DNA of 64,000 nt. Source: Epiperipatus broadwayi. Its lineage: Eukaryota > Onychophora > Udeonychophora > Euonychophora > Peripatidae. Where the stretch lies: contig JAQFVV010012537.1 of the NCBI GenBank assembly GCA_028023455.1, positions 1,486,001 through 1,550,000 of the forward strand, given 5' to 3'. The translations under genes and the position numbers were made by a program. Positions 51,664-63,964 of this stretch are shown here, in pieces. The stretch's first letter is position 1. Each line of letters begins with the position of its first letter. The notes under the pieces are model-generated. The model was given only the letters and a program-made list of their open reading frames with translations, did not search any database and was not told the origin of the DNA.

Positions 51664-52065
51664 AAGTGTTACTGGCCTGACAAGTGACATTACTAGCATG
51701 AGAATCAAACTGATAAGTTTTAGATTCATGAAATACTGAATTTGAGATGACATTCTAACCAATTAGGTCATTTTATCAAGACAACAATCAAAAGAAATTT
51801 TATATATTTGTCTATGAGGGCATTTCTGATTTCTCCACTTTTTCTTAAGGGCAAAGTTAATTAATGGTTTCCAAACATTATAGATTATCCCATTAAATTG
51901 GCTTATGGAATTATTTGCAATTGTCATATGACTAACTTCTTCAATCTTTATTCTTTTTACTTTTTCTCTCAGAAAAATAGACTTATCTTTTGCCAATTGA
52001 ACTATGGATGCAGAGGAAAAAATAAAAAATAAAAATTGAAAAAAGCTTCTCACATAGTGTAGCAA
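51664..52065 (-). mobile_element. SINE family S2, copy 2 (inverted)
   Basis: The reverse complement matches copy 1: CCATAAGCCAA, AACTTTGCCCTTAAGAAAAA, GTGGAGAAATCAG, then AATGACCTAATTGGTTAGAATG as a degenerate A box and TTTGATTCTCATGCTAG as a degenerate B box. It forms an inverted pair with copy 3. Confidence 0.7.
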
Positions 52066-52069
52066 ATAA

Positions 52070-52275
52070 CTCTATAAACCAACCTATTGTATAATTCTTA
52101 AGATTTAAAAACCACCCTCTAACCTTTCTTAACAAAAAGTTATGAAATTAGGAGGACTCATAGATAAGTATATAACATTTTTACTGATTGCTCTCTTTGT
52201 TAGAATAGCCTAATTAGTTATAATATTATATTAAATCCAATATATTTCATATTTCCAATGCTAATACTATTATTG
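52070..52275 (+). mobile_element. SINE family S2, copy 3 (partial)
   Basis: It aligns to copy 1 from CCATAAGCCAA (here ATAAACCAACC) through AACAAAAAGTTATGAAAT to AGAATAGCCTAATTAGTTA, the degenerate A box. It starts a few bases after copy 2 ends and points the other way, so the two form a palindrome. Confidence 0.62.
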
Positions 52276-52614
52276 GTTTGGCCAGAAATATATGAAGAAT
52301 TTTTCTAAAGACACACAATTAAAGCTAAATAATGAAAATAGTTCAATATATAATTACATAATAAATAATAAGTGGACATAAAATAAAAAGCTTACATCAG
52401 AATAACATCATGGAATATTTCATTCAAAAGACTTCTTGACATCAAGATATTATTCAAATTTCCTACTAATTTTGATGAAAAGACAAAAATTGTAAAGGAT
52501 GAAAATGTTTCTTAACAATGTAGTACTTAATGAAAATTGTGAGCTATAGGAAATTCAATGGAAATAGAACTTTGTGTGATTACTTATGAAAGCTATAATG
52601 TAATATAAGGGATT

Positions 52615-52718
52615 CAAACTCAGACTTTCACACAACCCTCAACTCTCCATTCCATCTCATATTGCTGGCCCACCTGATCATACATATGTTGAAAAGATAA
52701 ATAATCATCAATATAATG
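52615..52718 (-). mobile_element. SINE family R1, part split by RTE copy D
   Basis: In minus sense it carries the B-box-like GTCTGAGTTTGAATCCC and the R1 word TATCTTTTCAACATATG. The rest of the same SINE resumes after RTE D at about 54480 (CATGCTAAACCAGCA). Confidence 0.65.
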
Positions 52719-54479
52719 GTTCAGAAAAGAGTTGAAAATGATATAAGAAAGTATAACTGTGAACTAGCAAGGAAAGCTGTAGAAGAGAATTAAAGTCTCA
52801 AGAGTGTAAAACAACATTTTGGTGTTGGTAGGAAATTTATATCTGTAATAAGAAAAAAATATGGAATTATTACTAAAAAGAGAGATCACATCATGAAATG
52901 GATAGAAGACTTTTATCAAGAATTATATAGTAATAAAGAACAAATACCTCCTATATCTATTACATCTTCGGAATTGCCTAGAATTTTAAATGAAGAAGTG
53001 AGACATGCAATTAAATTTATGAAGAAAGGAAAGGCTCCAGATAATAATGGAATTATAATTGATATATTAAAAGAAGCAGGTGAAGAAATAGAATTTTTTT
53101 TAGCAAAGTTATATACCAAATGTCCAAATGATAAAGATGTACCAGATGATTGGAAGAATGCAGTATTAATATTAATATTTAAAAAAGGCGATAAAGAAGA
53201 TATTAGAAATTACAGACCTATCAGCCTTTTATCAGTTTTATACAAAATTTTTACCAAGATAATTCAACTCGTCTACAGAAAGCATGGGATTTCCACCAAC
53301 CAAGAGAACAAGCTGGATTTAAAAGTGGTTTTAGTATAGTAGATCATATCCGGGTATTGAGAGAAGTTTTAGAAAAGACAAATAAATATGAGTTGCCATT
53401 ATGCTTTGGATTTGTAGATTATGAAAAGGCATTTGATTCTATAAACATTTCTTCAGTGATTAAAGCATTGGATCATCAAGGTATAGATCCAGGATATTGT
53501 CATATTTTAAAGAATATTTATAAAAATGCAACAACAACAATTAGATTACATAATGATACTGGGAAAGTCAACATTGAGAAGGATGTAAGACAGGGTGACT
53601 CCATATCTCCAAAACTTTTTACAGCAGTGCTGCAAAAAGTATTTTGTGGATTAAAATGGGAAGCTAAAGGAATGAAAATAAATGGAGATTATTTAAGTCA
53701 TTTAGATTTTGCAGATGATGTAGTTGTTTTTGCAAATAATGCTTTAGAGCTGCAGGAAATGTTGCAGGAGTTATCAGATGAAAGTAGAAAAGTAGGACTA
53801 AAGATAAATGTTAAAAAGACTAAAGTAATGTTTAATGGATTTTCTGAAAATATGAAAATAAAGATTGATTATGATGAGTTAGAAGAAGTTAACAGTTACA
53901 AATACCTTGGTCAGATTATTAATACAGATGGAAACATAATGGATGAAATTAATCATAGAATTAAACTTGGTTGGAGTGCTTTTGGTAGAAATAACTTGAT
54001 ACTAAAAGGAAATATGCCTATGTGTTTGAAAAGGAAGGTTTTTAATAAATGTGTTTTACCAGTTCTTACTTATGGATCTGAGACTTGGACACTTAATAGA
54101 AGAGCAATACAGAGACTTCAGACCACTCAAAGAAGTATGGAGAGATGCATGTTGGGAGTAACAAGAAGAGATCGAAAACCTAATATATGGGTAAGAGAAC
54201 AAATAGGTGTTACTGACCTCATTGAAAAAATTAAAAGACTGGAGTTGGGCTGGACATATTGTTAGAAGAGATGATAATAGATGGACAATTGAAATGTTAA
54301 ACTGGATTCCAAGAGATTGTAAAAGACCCAGAAGGAGACGACATGTAAGATGAATGGATGAAATAAGAAAGTATGCAGGTGTGATGTGGAGAAGAGAAGC
54401 TAAAGATCAGAAAAGATGGATTGAACTTGGAGAGACTTTCATTCTGCAGTGGATTGACAATGGTTGATGATGATGATGA
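52719..54479 (+). mobile_element. RTE non-LTR retrotransposon copy D, 5'-truncated
   Basis: Starts inside the connector between endonuclease and RT and ends in (TGATGA)n. More diverged from B and C than they are from each other. It carries the 5-nt deletion seen in A and B, a frameshift near 53270 within RT, and a TGA for Trp at about 54351. It interrupts an R1 SINE. The target-site duplication is unclear. Confidence 0.9.
52893..54265 (+). pseudogene. RTE reverse transcriptase (copy D)
   Basis: Two main stretches, 52893-53339 and 53357-54265. The first has [20 protein letters not shown] and [10 protein letters not shown]. The second has [21 protein letters not shown] (Asp for the usual first Gly), [26 protein letters not shown] and YGSETWTLNRR. 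The catalytic Asp pair is intact. The frame between them is broken near 53270 and the C-terminal tail is out of frame after the 5-nt deletion near 54239. Confidence 0.88.
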
Positions 54480-54755
54480 TACATATTTCATGCTAAACCA
54501 GCAATCATCAATTGGTCCAGATTACTATCCTCATACATATATACAGTCATTGCTCAGCTTTATATTAAAAAAGACAATCTTCATACTTCAAACTGCTCCA
54601 ACCCACAACTCTTCAGCAATCCATTTTCATTGAATATCTGATGATGGAACGTTCAAAGCCCACGGTTAGTACCAAGGCTGTCTCCTACCCATGTTGACCA
54701 TTTAGTCATTCTGACCCCTCATGTTATACTAGAGAATAATCCATTTACATACATA
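54480..54755 (-). mobile_element. SINE family R1, remainder after RTE D
   Basis: Contains the R1 landmarks CATGCTAAACCAGCAATCAT, TTTATATTAAAA, CAACTCTTCAGC, ATCTGATGATGGA and CATTCTGACCCCTCATG, in the same order and direction as at 58.0 kb. Confidence 0.68.
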
Positions 54756-54845
54756 TGCAGGAATGGGCAGACCTTTAACGCACTGGTTTTAAAAATGTAA
54801 ATTAATACACTGTACAGGCTATAATGGGAAATGAAAAAAAATCAC

Positions 54846-54959
54846 TATTGGTAATATAAAATGGATAAAAAGTCCCCCGAAAGCTTATTTTAAAGCTTCA
54901 GCAACTGTGTTTTATCACAGTTAATTTTTAATTTATTGGTAATATAAAATGGATAAAAA
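54846..54959. repeat. 26-bp direct repeats flanking a small hairpin-rich insert
   Basis: An exact 26-bp repeat (positions 54846-54871 and 54934-54959) encloses 62 bp with CTTATTTTAAAG and ACTGTGTTTTATCACAGT inverted words. It could be a local duplication or an insertion. Confidence 0.6.
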
Positions 54960-56376
54960 ATAGATTTAATAACTGATAAATACAGCAAAAGGTGATTTGA
55001 GTTTATGCTAAAAATGCCTTGTTCCCTTTATTACTACTGATATATTAATTCAATCTATATATTATCTTATTTAAAAGTTATTATAATAAAGCTATAATCA
55101 AACATAAATGATTTTTTCTATATCAAAGTCTTAATAGTTTGTAATTATTCTTTAAAAAAAAAAAATCAGTCTTCTTAGCATTATTTTAAAATGTTAAAAA
55201 TTTGTTTAACTTTTTTTTTACATTATTTATTTTAGTTTAAATAATCAATTTTTTCAAATAAAATTAGTGAGAAAAAAAAGACTTGTTTATCAATTGTTTT
55301 TATATGTTCTACATTAAATTTGACAAACTATTCGTCTGAGCACTCTAAGAAGTCCAGCTATAGTATTCTATTTTAATTGCTTAATAAAATATAATTTTTT
55401 GCACATTAAATAATTTTTTGCTTATTTATTTTATCATATCACCAATAAGAACCAGAAAATAATAATATGTTTATGTATACATTTTTCCTTCATTCATTCA
55501 TTTTGTCTGAGTTGTAAATGTGCGTCAGACTGCAATTAGTAAAAAAAAAAGATGTAAACAAAAGGCAACATTTTATAATCAACAATAGCATTAATAATAA
55601 TAAAAAAAAAACATTCCTTCCTAAGTATTTTTATAAAATTGCCATATACTTGATTAAAATATAACTGAAATCACAAAGTTGCTAATAAACACACACTCCA
55701 TTAAAACTACATCAAATGCAATTACCGATATAGGCAGCAGTCGAATATACACATATTTATTCCTCCTCCAAAACAAACCCAATTAAAGGCTCAAAATTAT
55801 CATTTATGTGATAAAGGAGAAAAAAACTATAGTGTTTGTTTGTTTTTATTATAAAATTCAGCAGTAAAAATCAATAACCAAACATATTGAAAATATTCAT
55901 GTTTGTGAGCAGTACAATTATCTGTTTATCATAAACATACTTATATGGCTACAGTGATAAAAATATACAAATCGAAATTATGAATTTGCTTTGAATCAGT
56001 TTCATTAAAATCTCATCGAAAAATAAATAGAGCGTGTTAGAGTTTATAGTCAACTCATTACAATTAAACCTACACATACAGTTACATATAATAATGTTAT
56101 AAATTTCCGCACAGGAATATATATTTTTATATAACAATATAATTATTGACACATACATATATACATAACTGTACACACATATACTGAATGAATAACAAAC
56201 AGGCTGAATTTTAATTCTGGGCAATGGTTTGCAATCTTATATCAAATTAAAAAGCATAAATGAGGACTAAATCACATAAATTAGATTAGTTATATACATT
56301 TTAGAACATTACCTAAATATTATATACCCATACTTATATAAGTAAAGCTAAAATGTCTTTAAATAAATATTTATAT

Positions 56377-56781
56377 AAACAGAGCAAAACTCTCCATACA
56401 GTATTGCCACCTGTGCTAAACAGAGTAATCAATGGATGCCAGAAGGCTTGTGCATAAAATCCCTATCTAATGCCTACTCATTCAATATCCCCAGACTAGT
56501 TTCTGGCTTGTGGCCTTCGTCAGTGAGGAGCTTTGGATCTGAGAGCACTGCATCTAGATCTTAGGATCTAATGCAACCCTCTAGCAACCACCTTTTATCT
56601 CTACTTAACTACAAAACTATGAGAATGAAATTGAAAACACAGAAAATATTTTCAATCTAAGCTCAATAGCTTGATTACTCTGTTTAGCACAGGTGGCAAT
56701 ACTGTATGGAGAGTTTTGCTCTGTTTATCAACAATTAATGTGCTAGTATAGGAAATGTGATCATGTGATGCTTAATGGTTT
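56377..56781 (+). mobile_element. MITE family A, best-preserved copy
   Basis: A perfect 56-bp inverted repeat (56377-56432 and 56671-56726) flanks a core of about 240 bp. The right side continues into an outer segment (GTGCTAG..., GATCATGTGATG) that also ends copy 1 at 1 kb; the left side lacks it. AAATATTTATATA occurs at 56365-56377 and 56782-56794 and may be a target duplication. No ORF. Confidence 0.8.
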
Positions 56782-56794
56782 AAATATTTATATA

Positions 56795-57655
56795 GTGATT
56801 AAAGCATTGCAGAGCATCTTCAAGATATAGATCTGGGATATTGTCATAATCCAAAGAATAAGTATCAAAATGCAATAACAATAATTAGATTACATTATGT
56901 TAATCAGAAAATTAACATTGATAAAGGTGTATACAGATGATTCTATATCTCCAAAACGTTTTACAGTAGTTTTGAGAAGTTAACAGAGTTAAAAAAAATA
57001 TTATTTAAGACATCTTGAATTTTGCAGATTATGTGGTTATTTTTGCAAATGATGCTTCAGAACTTTAGAAAAGATTACATTAGTTATCAGATGAAAATAA
57101 AAAAACAAGACTAAATATAAATGCTAAAAAGATTAAAATAATGTTCAATGGATTTTCTTAGAAGAAAATAAAGATCAATAATAATGAATGAGAAGTTAAC
57201 TACAAATACCTTGGTCAAATTATTAATGCAGATGGAAACATAATGGATGAAATTAATCATAGAATTAAACTTGGATAGAACACTTTTGGTAGAAATAACT
57301 GAATATTAAAAAGAAATAAGCATATGTATTTAAAAATGAAGGTTTTTAGTGGATTTTACTAAGCTTTACTTATGGATTTGAGACTCAGATACATAACAAG
57401 AAAAAAATACAGAGACTTCTAACCACTCAACACAATATGGAAAGATGATAGTGGATAGTTAAAGTTTTAAATTGTATTCAAAGAGATTGTAAAAGGCCTA
57501 GTAAGATATTGCATGTAAGATGGATGGATGCAATAAGGAAGATTGCTGGTGTGTTTGTGGTGAAAAGAAGTCAGGGACCAGAGTAACTGGATTAAATTTA
57601 GAGATCCTCTTCCTGCAGTGCATCAATAGTGGTTAAAAATATTGATGATGAGCTT
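56795..57655 (+). pseudogene. old RTE relic (copy E)
   Basis: The DNA aligns to the RTE family from GTGATTAAAGCATTG through TATAGATC-GG-ATATTGTCAT, ATACCTTGGTCA, GATGGAAACATAATGGATGA and GATTGTAAAAG to TCTGCAGTGCA at the 3' end. There are many indels and stops, so no ORF survives. It is clearly older than A to D. Confidence 0.8.
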
Positions 57656-58019
57656 TCTGCAGTGCAAAGATCTCTCTAACAATCCCTTATAAAAGAACAG
57701 GCATTGTCCACTAAGTCTTTCAATTGCTGGCTGACGAAAGCTTAAACAATTTTTTACTCTTGTTTCACTCTCTATATAACAATTATTAGATACACTTTTA
57801 TTTTACTATAATAAATAATTATCTGGATTGATTAAGGACAGCTACTGAAAAAAATGCTAAGCTAGCATACCATTTAAGAGTTTACCCATATGAATTCCTG
57901 TCTAAGTCATGGAAATGGTAGAAGAATGTTATATCACTACATCATGAGACTATTAATATGTTACTATTCATATACAAGGATAATTATTATACACACACAT
58001 ATGTATTTACTAATATAAT

Positions 58020-58480
58020 AGCATTCATATATACAATAAATATTTGAAATGCAGGCACTCTTCACATATCTGGAGTCTAATTGTAAATATAGGGGATTTG
58101 AACTCAGACTTTCAAATATCCATCAACTATCCATACTATCTCATACCACCAATACACTTAACCACACACATGTAGAAAAGGTAAATAATCACCAATATTC
58201 GTATTTAATGCTAAACCAGCACTCATCAGTTGGTTCAGATTATCATCTCCCACACCCACACACACGCACGCATGCCAACACACACATATATATAAGCAGT
58301 GTTCAGTTTATATTAAGATAGCAAATCTTCATACTTTAATGGACAGGCTTCAATCCACTCCAACCTCCAACTCTTCAGCCATCCATAATACTGAAAATCT
58401 GATGATGAAAAGAAATCCCATCCTGACCCCTCATGTATAGAACCTTATCCATTTAAATACATAAAAGATGGATGGGTAGG
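58020..58480 (-). mobile_element. SINE family R1, copy in cluster (1 of 3)
   Basis: Full-length R1: GGCACTCTTCACATA, ATAGGGGATTTGAACTCAGA (B box on the minus strand), ACCAGCACTCATCAGTTG, a (CA)n and (TA)n stretch, GACAGGCTTCAATCCACTCC, CAACTCTTCAGCCATCC, CATCCTGACCCCTCATG. Confidence 0.7.
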
Positions 58481-58497
58481 ATGATGGCTTAATGTGT

Positions 58498-58804
58498 AAA
58501 TATTTGAAATACAGGCACTCTTCACATACCTGGAGCCTAATTATAAATATAGTGGATTTGAACTCAGACTTTTAAGTACCCGTCAACTATCCAAACTATC
58601 TCATACCACTAATACACATGACCACACACATGTAGAAAAGATAAATAATCACCAATACTCATATTTTGGGCTAAACCAGCACTCATCAGTTGATCCGGAT
58701 TATCATTCCCCACACATATATATATAATCAGTGTTCAGTTTATATTAAGATAGAAAATCTTCATATATATTAATGGACAGGCTTTAATTCACTCCAACCT
58801 TTTC
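58498..58804 (-). mobile_element. SINE family R1, copy in cluster (2 of 3)
   Basis: Direct repeat of the preceding copy, starting at GGCACTCTTCACATACC and running through ACCAGCACTCATCAGTTGAT to GACAGGCTTTAATTCACTCC, where it meets the inverted third copy. Confidence 0.7.
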
Positions 58805-59105
58805 AAAATCAGATTTTCAGTGGTATGGATGGCTGAAGAGTTGGAGGTTGGAATGGATTGAAGCCTATCCATTAATATATGCAGATTTGCTATCTTAATA
58901 TAAACTGAACACTCATTATATATGTGTGTGGGGAATGATAATCCGGATCAACTGATGAATGTTGGTTTAGCATAAAATATAAATATGGGTGATTATTTAT
59001 CTTTTCTACATGTGTGTGGTCATATGTATTGGTGGTATGAGATAACATAATTAGTTGATAGGTACTTAAAAATCTGACTTCAAATTCTCTATACTTATAT
59101 ATATA
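58805..59105 (+). mobile_element. SINE family R1, inverted copy in cluster (3 of 3)
   Basis: Inverted relative to copies 1 and 2: AATCAGATTTTCAGTGGTATG, GGCTGAAGAGTTGGAGG, GATAATCCGGATCAACTGATG, then AAAATCTGACTTCAAATTC as a degenerate B box. With copy 2 it forms a palindrome of about 300 bp per arm. Confidence 0.7.
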
Positions 59106-59949
59106 AAATAACAATATACTATTGGAAAAATGTTTAGCCCTAGGATTATCAATAGTAATTGAAGATTTTCTAGTACTATCAAAGGTAAATATACCTCTAT
59201 TTATTTACATGGAAATAATTCCACACTTTATTTATATGAACACCATGAAAATATTTAATCATGCTTTCCTGAGGAAGATGAATTATTATTTATAGATAGA
59301 TGTCTGGATTTAAATCCTTATAATAATTTGAGGTATGAATAAAAATTACCATTTGCACCTCCTTTTACTCGTAAGTACACTCAAGATAAAAAATACTATT
59401 AAAAGATAATGGAGAAAAGTTGTTTAGTCTTGGGACTGCAATATTAATTGGTTTTCTAGCAACATCAAAGATAAAATATCTCTAATTATTTATATGGAAA
59501 CAACCACATGTACTTTGTTTTGTTGTCATAATAACATAGAGTAGATACATTTATAAATAAATGTTTTGAGAGATTGCAATGTCTTATCAATGTTACATAC
59601 AATTATATATTCTCAGTTGTAGTATTTTCTAAAAATCTTTTTAAAGCAAAACATATGTAGAATCATGGAGGCATTAAAAACATATAATTAAGAATTTGAA
59701 TTCAAAAATTGAAATTCTAATTAAATTTAATAACAAAAATAATAAAGAACCACTAAAATGAGTATTGCCATTCTAATTTAAAACAAAAAAAAGAAGGAAA
59801 GTAAAAAAAAATTGCTCTAGAAATGAATTTTGTGATGATTATATAAATCAATTTATTAACCACAAATATGTCACATATAAAACATGATGGTTTATTTTTA
59901 TATTTCCATGATATTTTATATTGTCTTTTAATTTTTTTAGCAAAAAACT

Positions 59950-62480
59950 TTTCCTTTTGAAATACTTTGACACCATAACTAATTATAGCATTCCAATGTA
60001 TTCTATTCTCTGTCCCATCTTCCCTTGACATGGTACTTACAATGTCTTTGAGTAATTTTTATAATACAAAGGTTTACCTCTTTCACAAAAAACATGCTCA
60101 ATTTGACAATAAGACACTCTTTTAGAAAGGTTTATATTGTTTCATTTTAGAAGTATAATTCAATAAAGATATAATTTTATAATAATGGACTCAATACTAT
60201 TGCATCCAGCAAGTTGAATAACATATTGACTGCTTTTATGACCTTGCTATTGCAGTTTTAAAATTTTTACATAGCATCCTTAAATAAAACTTTTGTAATC
60301 TCTTTATATTATTCCAATAGGTTGTCCAAGTTTTACTTCCATACAATAAATAGGTAAAACAACAGCTCTATAAACAATTAATTTAGTTGCAAAAGTGATT
60401 TCTCTGTAATAAAATTATTTTTCACTTGTTAAAAGCAGCAGTAACACATTGCCATCTACGAAAGGGACTTGAAATGGTTTACATTCTCAAGTTGATAATT
60501 ATCCATTGCTAAAAAAATTTCTATCATTTCTGAGTGATTATTGCATTCAAAATATTAAGCACATTTTTTTGTAAACCATTTTGTGAAAGGGAAAACTAGC
60601 ACAGCTATTAACATATTATAAGTTCAGTATCCAAGAAGCAGTAAGTTTTTGTTTTTGCTTTTAATCTATTCAAATTAAAATTTCCACCATCAAATCTGTA
60701 GCATAATCTTGATTCATGTGTGATTAAGTTGCCTATAAACAAATCTAAAGGCTTCTGCCTAAAAATGGAAAACAATGTTGCTTAACATCAGTTTTTATTT
60801 CAAATACTTCATACTTTCAACTGTAGTAATAATACTTCCTCTTATTTTATTATGTAGAAACTGTATAATATGAATAAATTTTTGTAAATAATCAACTAAT
60901 TTTAAATAATGCTATAAACCTGTCCTACAAACTGAATGAAGTGCCTTGACCAAATCAATAAAAGCAATATAAAAATCACTCCTTTGTTCTTGTCATTTTT
61001 TCTTCCATATGACTGGCAACAAAAGCTATGTCTATAGTGCTTTTTGATTCTCACTTGTTTTTGAAAAATGAATAATAGAAGTATCCTTAAGATCAGATAG
61101 AAAAACTTCAAAGGTTCTTTTATTTCTAAATAACCACTGAAGCCAATATATCATAATCATATCTTAAAACATCTCCAGATATTCATGGCTTACAGTCTTT
61201 TCATTTTAATATTACAAAGAGCTGTTTTGATTTCATTAAGCTGGATATCTTTGTCCAAATCTAAATGAGTAGATAAAATGAATATCTTATCAAAAGTCAT
61301 CTTAATTCTTGTATCATTATTCAAAAGTTGAGTAAAGTATTCTATCCACCTGTTCAAAATATTCATCATCATATGAGAAAATGTCATTACTGGATTTAAT
61401 AGAATCATATATCATTTCTCAAATGTATATTTCATTTTCAATGCATTAAAAAAGATCTTAAATAATCATAATTAGCAAACATCTATATCTTCTTTGAAGT
61501 TTTAATTCATTTACCATTTTAAAAATTCTTGACAGTCATTGAACTTCTACCTTCAGATCTTTTGTATTTATTATCTATTATTCTGCCAATCAGAAAATGC
61601 CATTATTTTCTTCCAATCAAATCACTAATAATAAGGTCATTATCAGAAATTAGTCATTATTGTTATTTTCAATGAATTCAAAAGTAGATTTACTTGTATT
61701 CATAACATTCTCCTCAAGAGAACACCATGTTTCAGTTATGCAAATTAGCAATTATATTGTTCAATAGCTGTTAAAATTTAGTAAATATTATAGATTTTTT
61801 TAAAGAAATAATATCAAATTTCTTGTGAATACTATTGGAATAATATCTGCTTAATGCAACTATCATTTTCAATCTTGGAGGATACTAATCTATGATCTGT
61901 TTAATAACCCACATTTGTAAGTGCTTCTATAATGTATACTTGAATTCTGATTTATAACACTGTAAGGTAATCTACTGCTATTATTTTGAGCATGAATGCA
62001 TCCATTCTCCTTGGAAGTGGTTTTTCTATCTAAATAAAGTGTTTTTGATAATCAATTCATGTGTAGTGCAAAAATTTAATAAAAACAAACCACTTAAATT
62101 TATAGCACTATTACTTCCACTAATTTTTTACCAAAGACTATTATTTGTAGCAACATCTGTGTTAGAGTTTCTAAGATAAAAAAAAAAAAGATATTCTAAT
62201 GGTATTGCATAATAATTCTATTCAATAAGGAATAAAAGCATTCCTTCTCTGAATTTGAAACATAAATACTAATAAAATGAGTACTACTATCATTGTGCAA
62301 GATGAGTTAAAGTCCAACACCATGTATTTTGCTTTCACTGAATGTCCTACACTCCCCCCCCCCCCAAAAAAAAAAAAAAAAAACTTGTATTCATTCATAT
62401 TTGTCTATTAAACTTTCTCTGGGAAATGAATTTCACTAAGAGCATCTATATCAATCTTAAATTTTGTTAGCTCATTAGCA
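59950..62480 (-). pseudogene. old relic of a second RTE family (copy F)
   Basis: The minus-strand frames, broken many times, show in order: NILNRWIEYFTQLLN and NEIKTALCNIK (linker before RT, 61.4-61.2 kb), a FIDLVKA-type stretch (about 60.98-60.93 kb), DGGNFNLNRLKAKTKT (about 60.70-60.65 kb) and TKLIVYRAVVLP (about 60.40-60.34 kb). These are landmarks of a widespread RTE-class family whose RT carries DGGLFNLRRL-K(A)KTK and TKLKVYRAVV. The endonuclease end is traceable above 61.8 kb. It differs from copies A to E, which lack these words. Confidence 0.7.
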
Positions 62481-63570
62481 GGGAAAACTCTAAATACAGC
62501 TGACTAAATATATGATCTTTGCCATACAAAGTACTGTCTCAGTGAAATCCAATTCCAAACAATTAGTGCCTAAGCAATAATCACAACTAAGAACTTCAAG
62601 TCTACTAAACCTGTTTCTGACAAAGTGTCAAGTGCTTGGGCTAAAAGAAATAAAAATTGGAGTAAGAAATGCTATGTGTTTTTAGTTAAAGAGAGAAAAT
62701 GTTGCACAAATACATAATCCAATTGTCATATTTAATATAAAGAGATATATGAAGGCATGAGAGGTTAACAATGATTTTGGATTCTACAATAGCTTTAAAA
62801 GTAAGAAGACAAAAAAAAAGAGACAGATAAGAAACAGTACCTATTGTTTGATGAAACAACATTCTATCCAACAAGGCAGCAGGAGTCCTTGATTATGCAT
62901 TGTGTTTTTTTTTTGTTATTCACATTTGGCCTTCATATCTAAAGGTCATTCAGCTATCTATCATCTATGGAACTTGTCAGTATTCTGAGTATAACACTTG
63001 ACAAATTTAATAATGACAGCAATAATAATAAACAATGTTTTTCAGAAATGTTTAAATTTCTTAAATAGAGTCACAAATTGCTGTGCATAAACTTATGACC
63101 AAAGACTATGATATAATGACCAATTAAGCATTATTATTCTTTAAAATCATATATAACAAAAGAAAAAATTATCTTCTTCTATCTACCTATTATCCTTTTC
63201 AATGTTCAATCATCAAATCATTTTTATAGTACTTTTTTCCTCTTATCTCTTGTTCCTTATATTTCTTTTTTTTTTAAAAAAATGACCTAAACAAAAATCG
63301 AAAATTTCTATCTTTTTTGCTTTTTCCATCTTTATGCTTTTCTCATTCTCTAATATTTCTTATGAACCTCATTCAACATATTAGACTTCAAAAAGAAATT
63401 TTAATCAATGCAGTTAAAATTCTTATCTTATTTTTGCTTTCTTTTTTGGTATTGCACTAAATAACAATAAGTTTTCCCTGGTGTTATTATATATTCTTTT
63501 ATATTTTATATATTTATATAACCAAATGTATATCTATGTGTCATACAGAGAAGAAGAAAAATAGTAAATT

Positions 63571-63964
63571 TAGCTGAGCACACTTTTGGTACTGTATAGA
63601 AGACTCATGGAGATATATCTTAACTGACCAATACAGTGCATGCTCAGTGGAACACCAGTGCTTCTCTGATTATCAGTGATACTAGACATGGCAATAAAAT
63701 AAGCCTCTTTTATTTCTCTATCATTAGGTTTGTTGCAGAAGGCATTAATTATTTTAAGATAAAATTTATGGCCAGTATTTATCTCATGATTGGGGAGAAC
63801 AATTAACTTGAAAGATAAAAGAGGCCTGGTTTATTCCTTATTTTTAATAACATTATCAATCAAAGAAACATGAGTGTCCCACTAAGTATGATTAAAATAA
63901 TAATTGGTCAGTTTAGTTATACTACCATGAGCCTGGTACACAGTATCAAAGGTGCACTCAGTTA
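63571..63964. mobile_element. long imperfect foldback element
   Basis: Outer arms 63571-63633 and 63901-63964 pair (TAGCTGAGCACACTTTTGGT against ACCTTTGATACTGTG-type partner, ACTGACCAAT against ATTGGTCAGT). The inner parts also pair, including AAGCCTCTTTTAT at 63700 with ATAAAAGAGGCCT at 63816. The whole unit therefore folds nearly end to end with an 85-nt centre. No ORF. Confidence 0.7.

Noticed and set aside
55949-56224. 91-codon minus-strand frame with many Tyr, Cys and Ile
   Set aside because: Composition is that of AT-rich non-coding DNA with TATA and CATA simple repeats; no homologous pattern.
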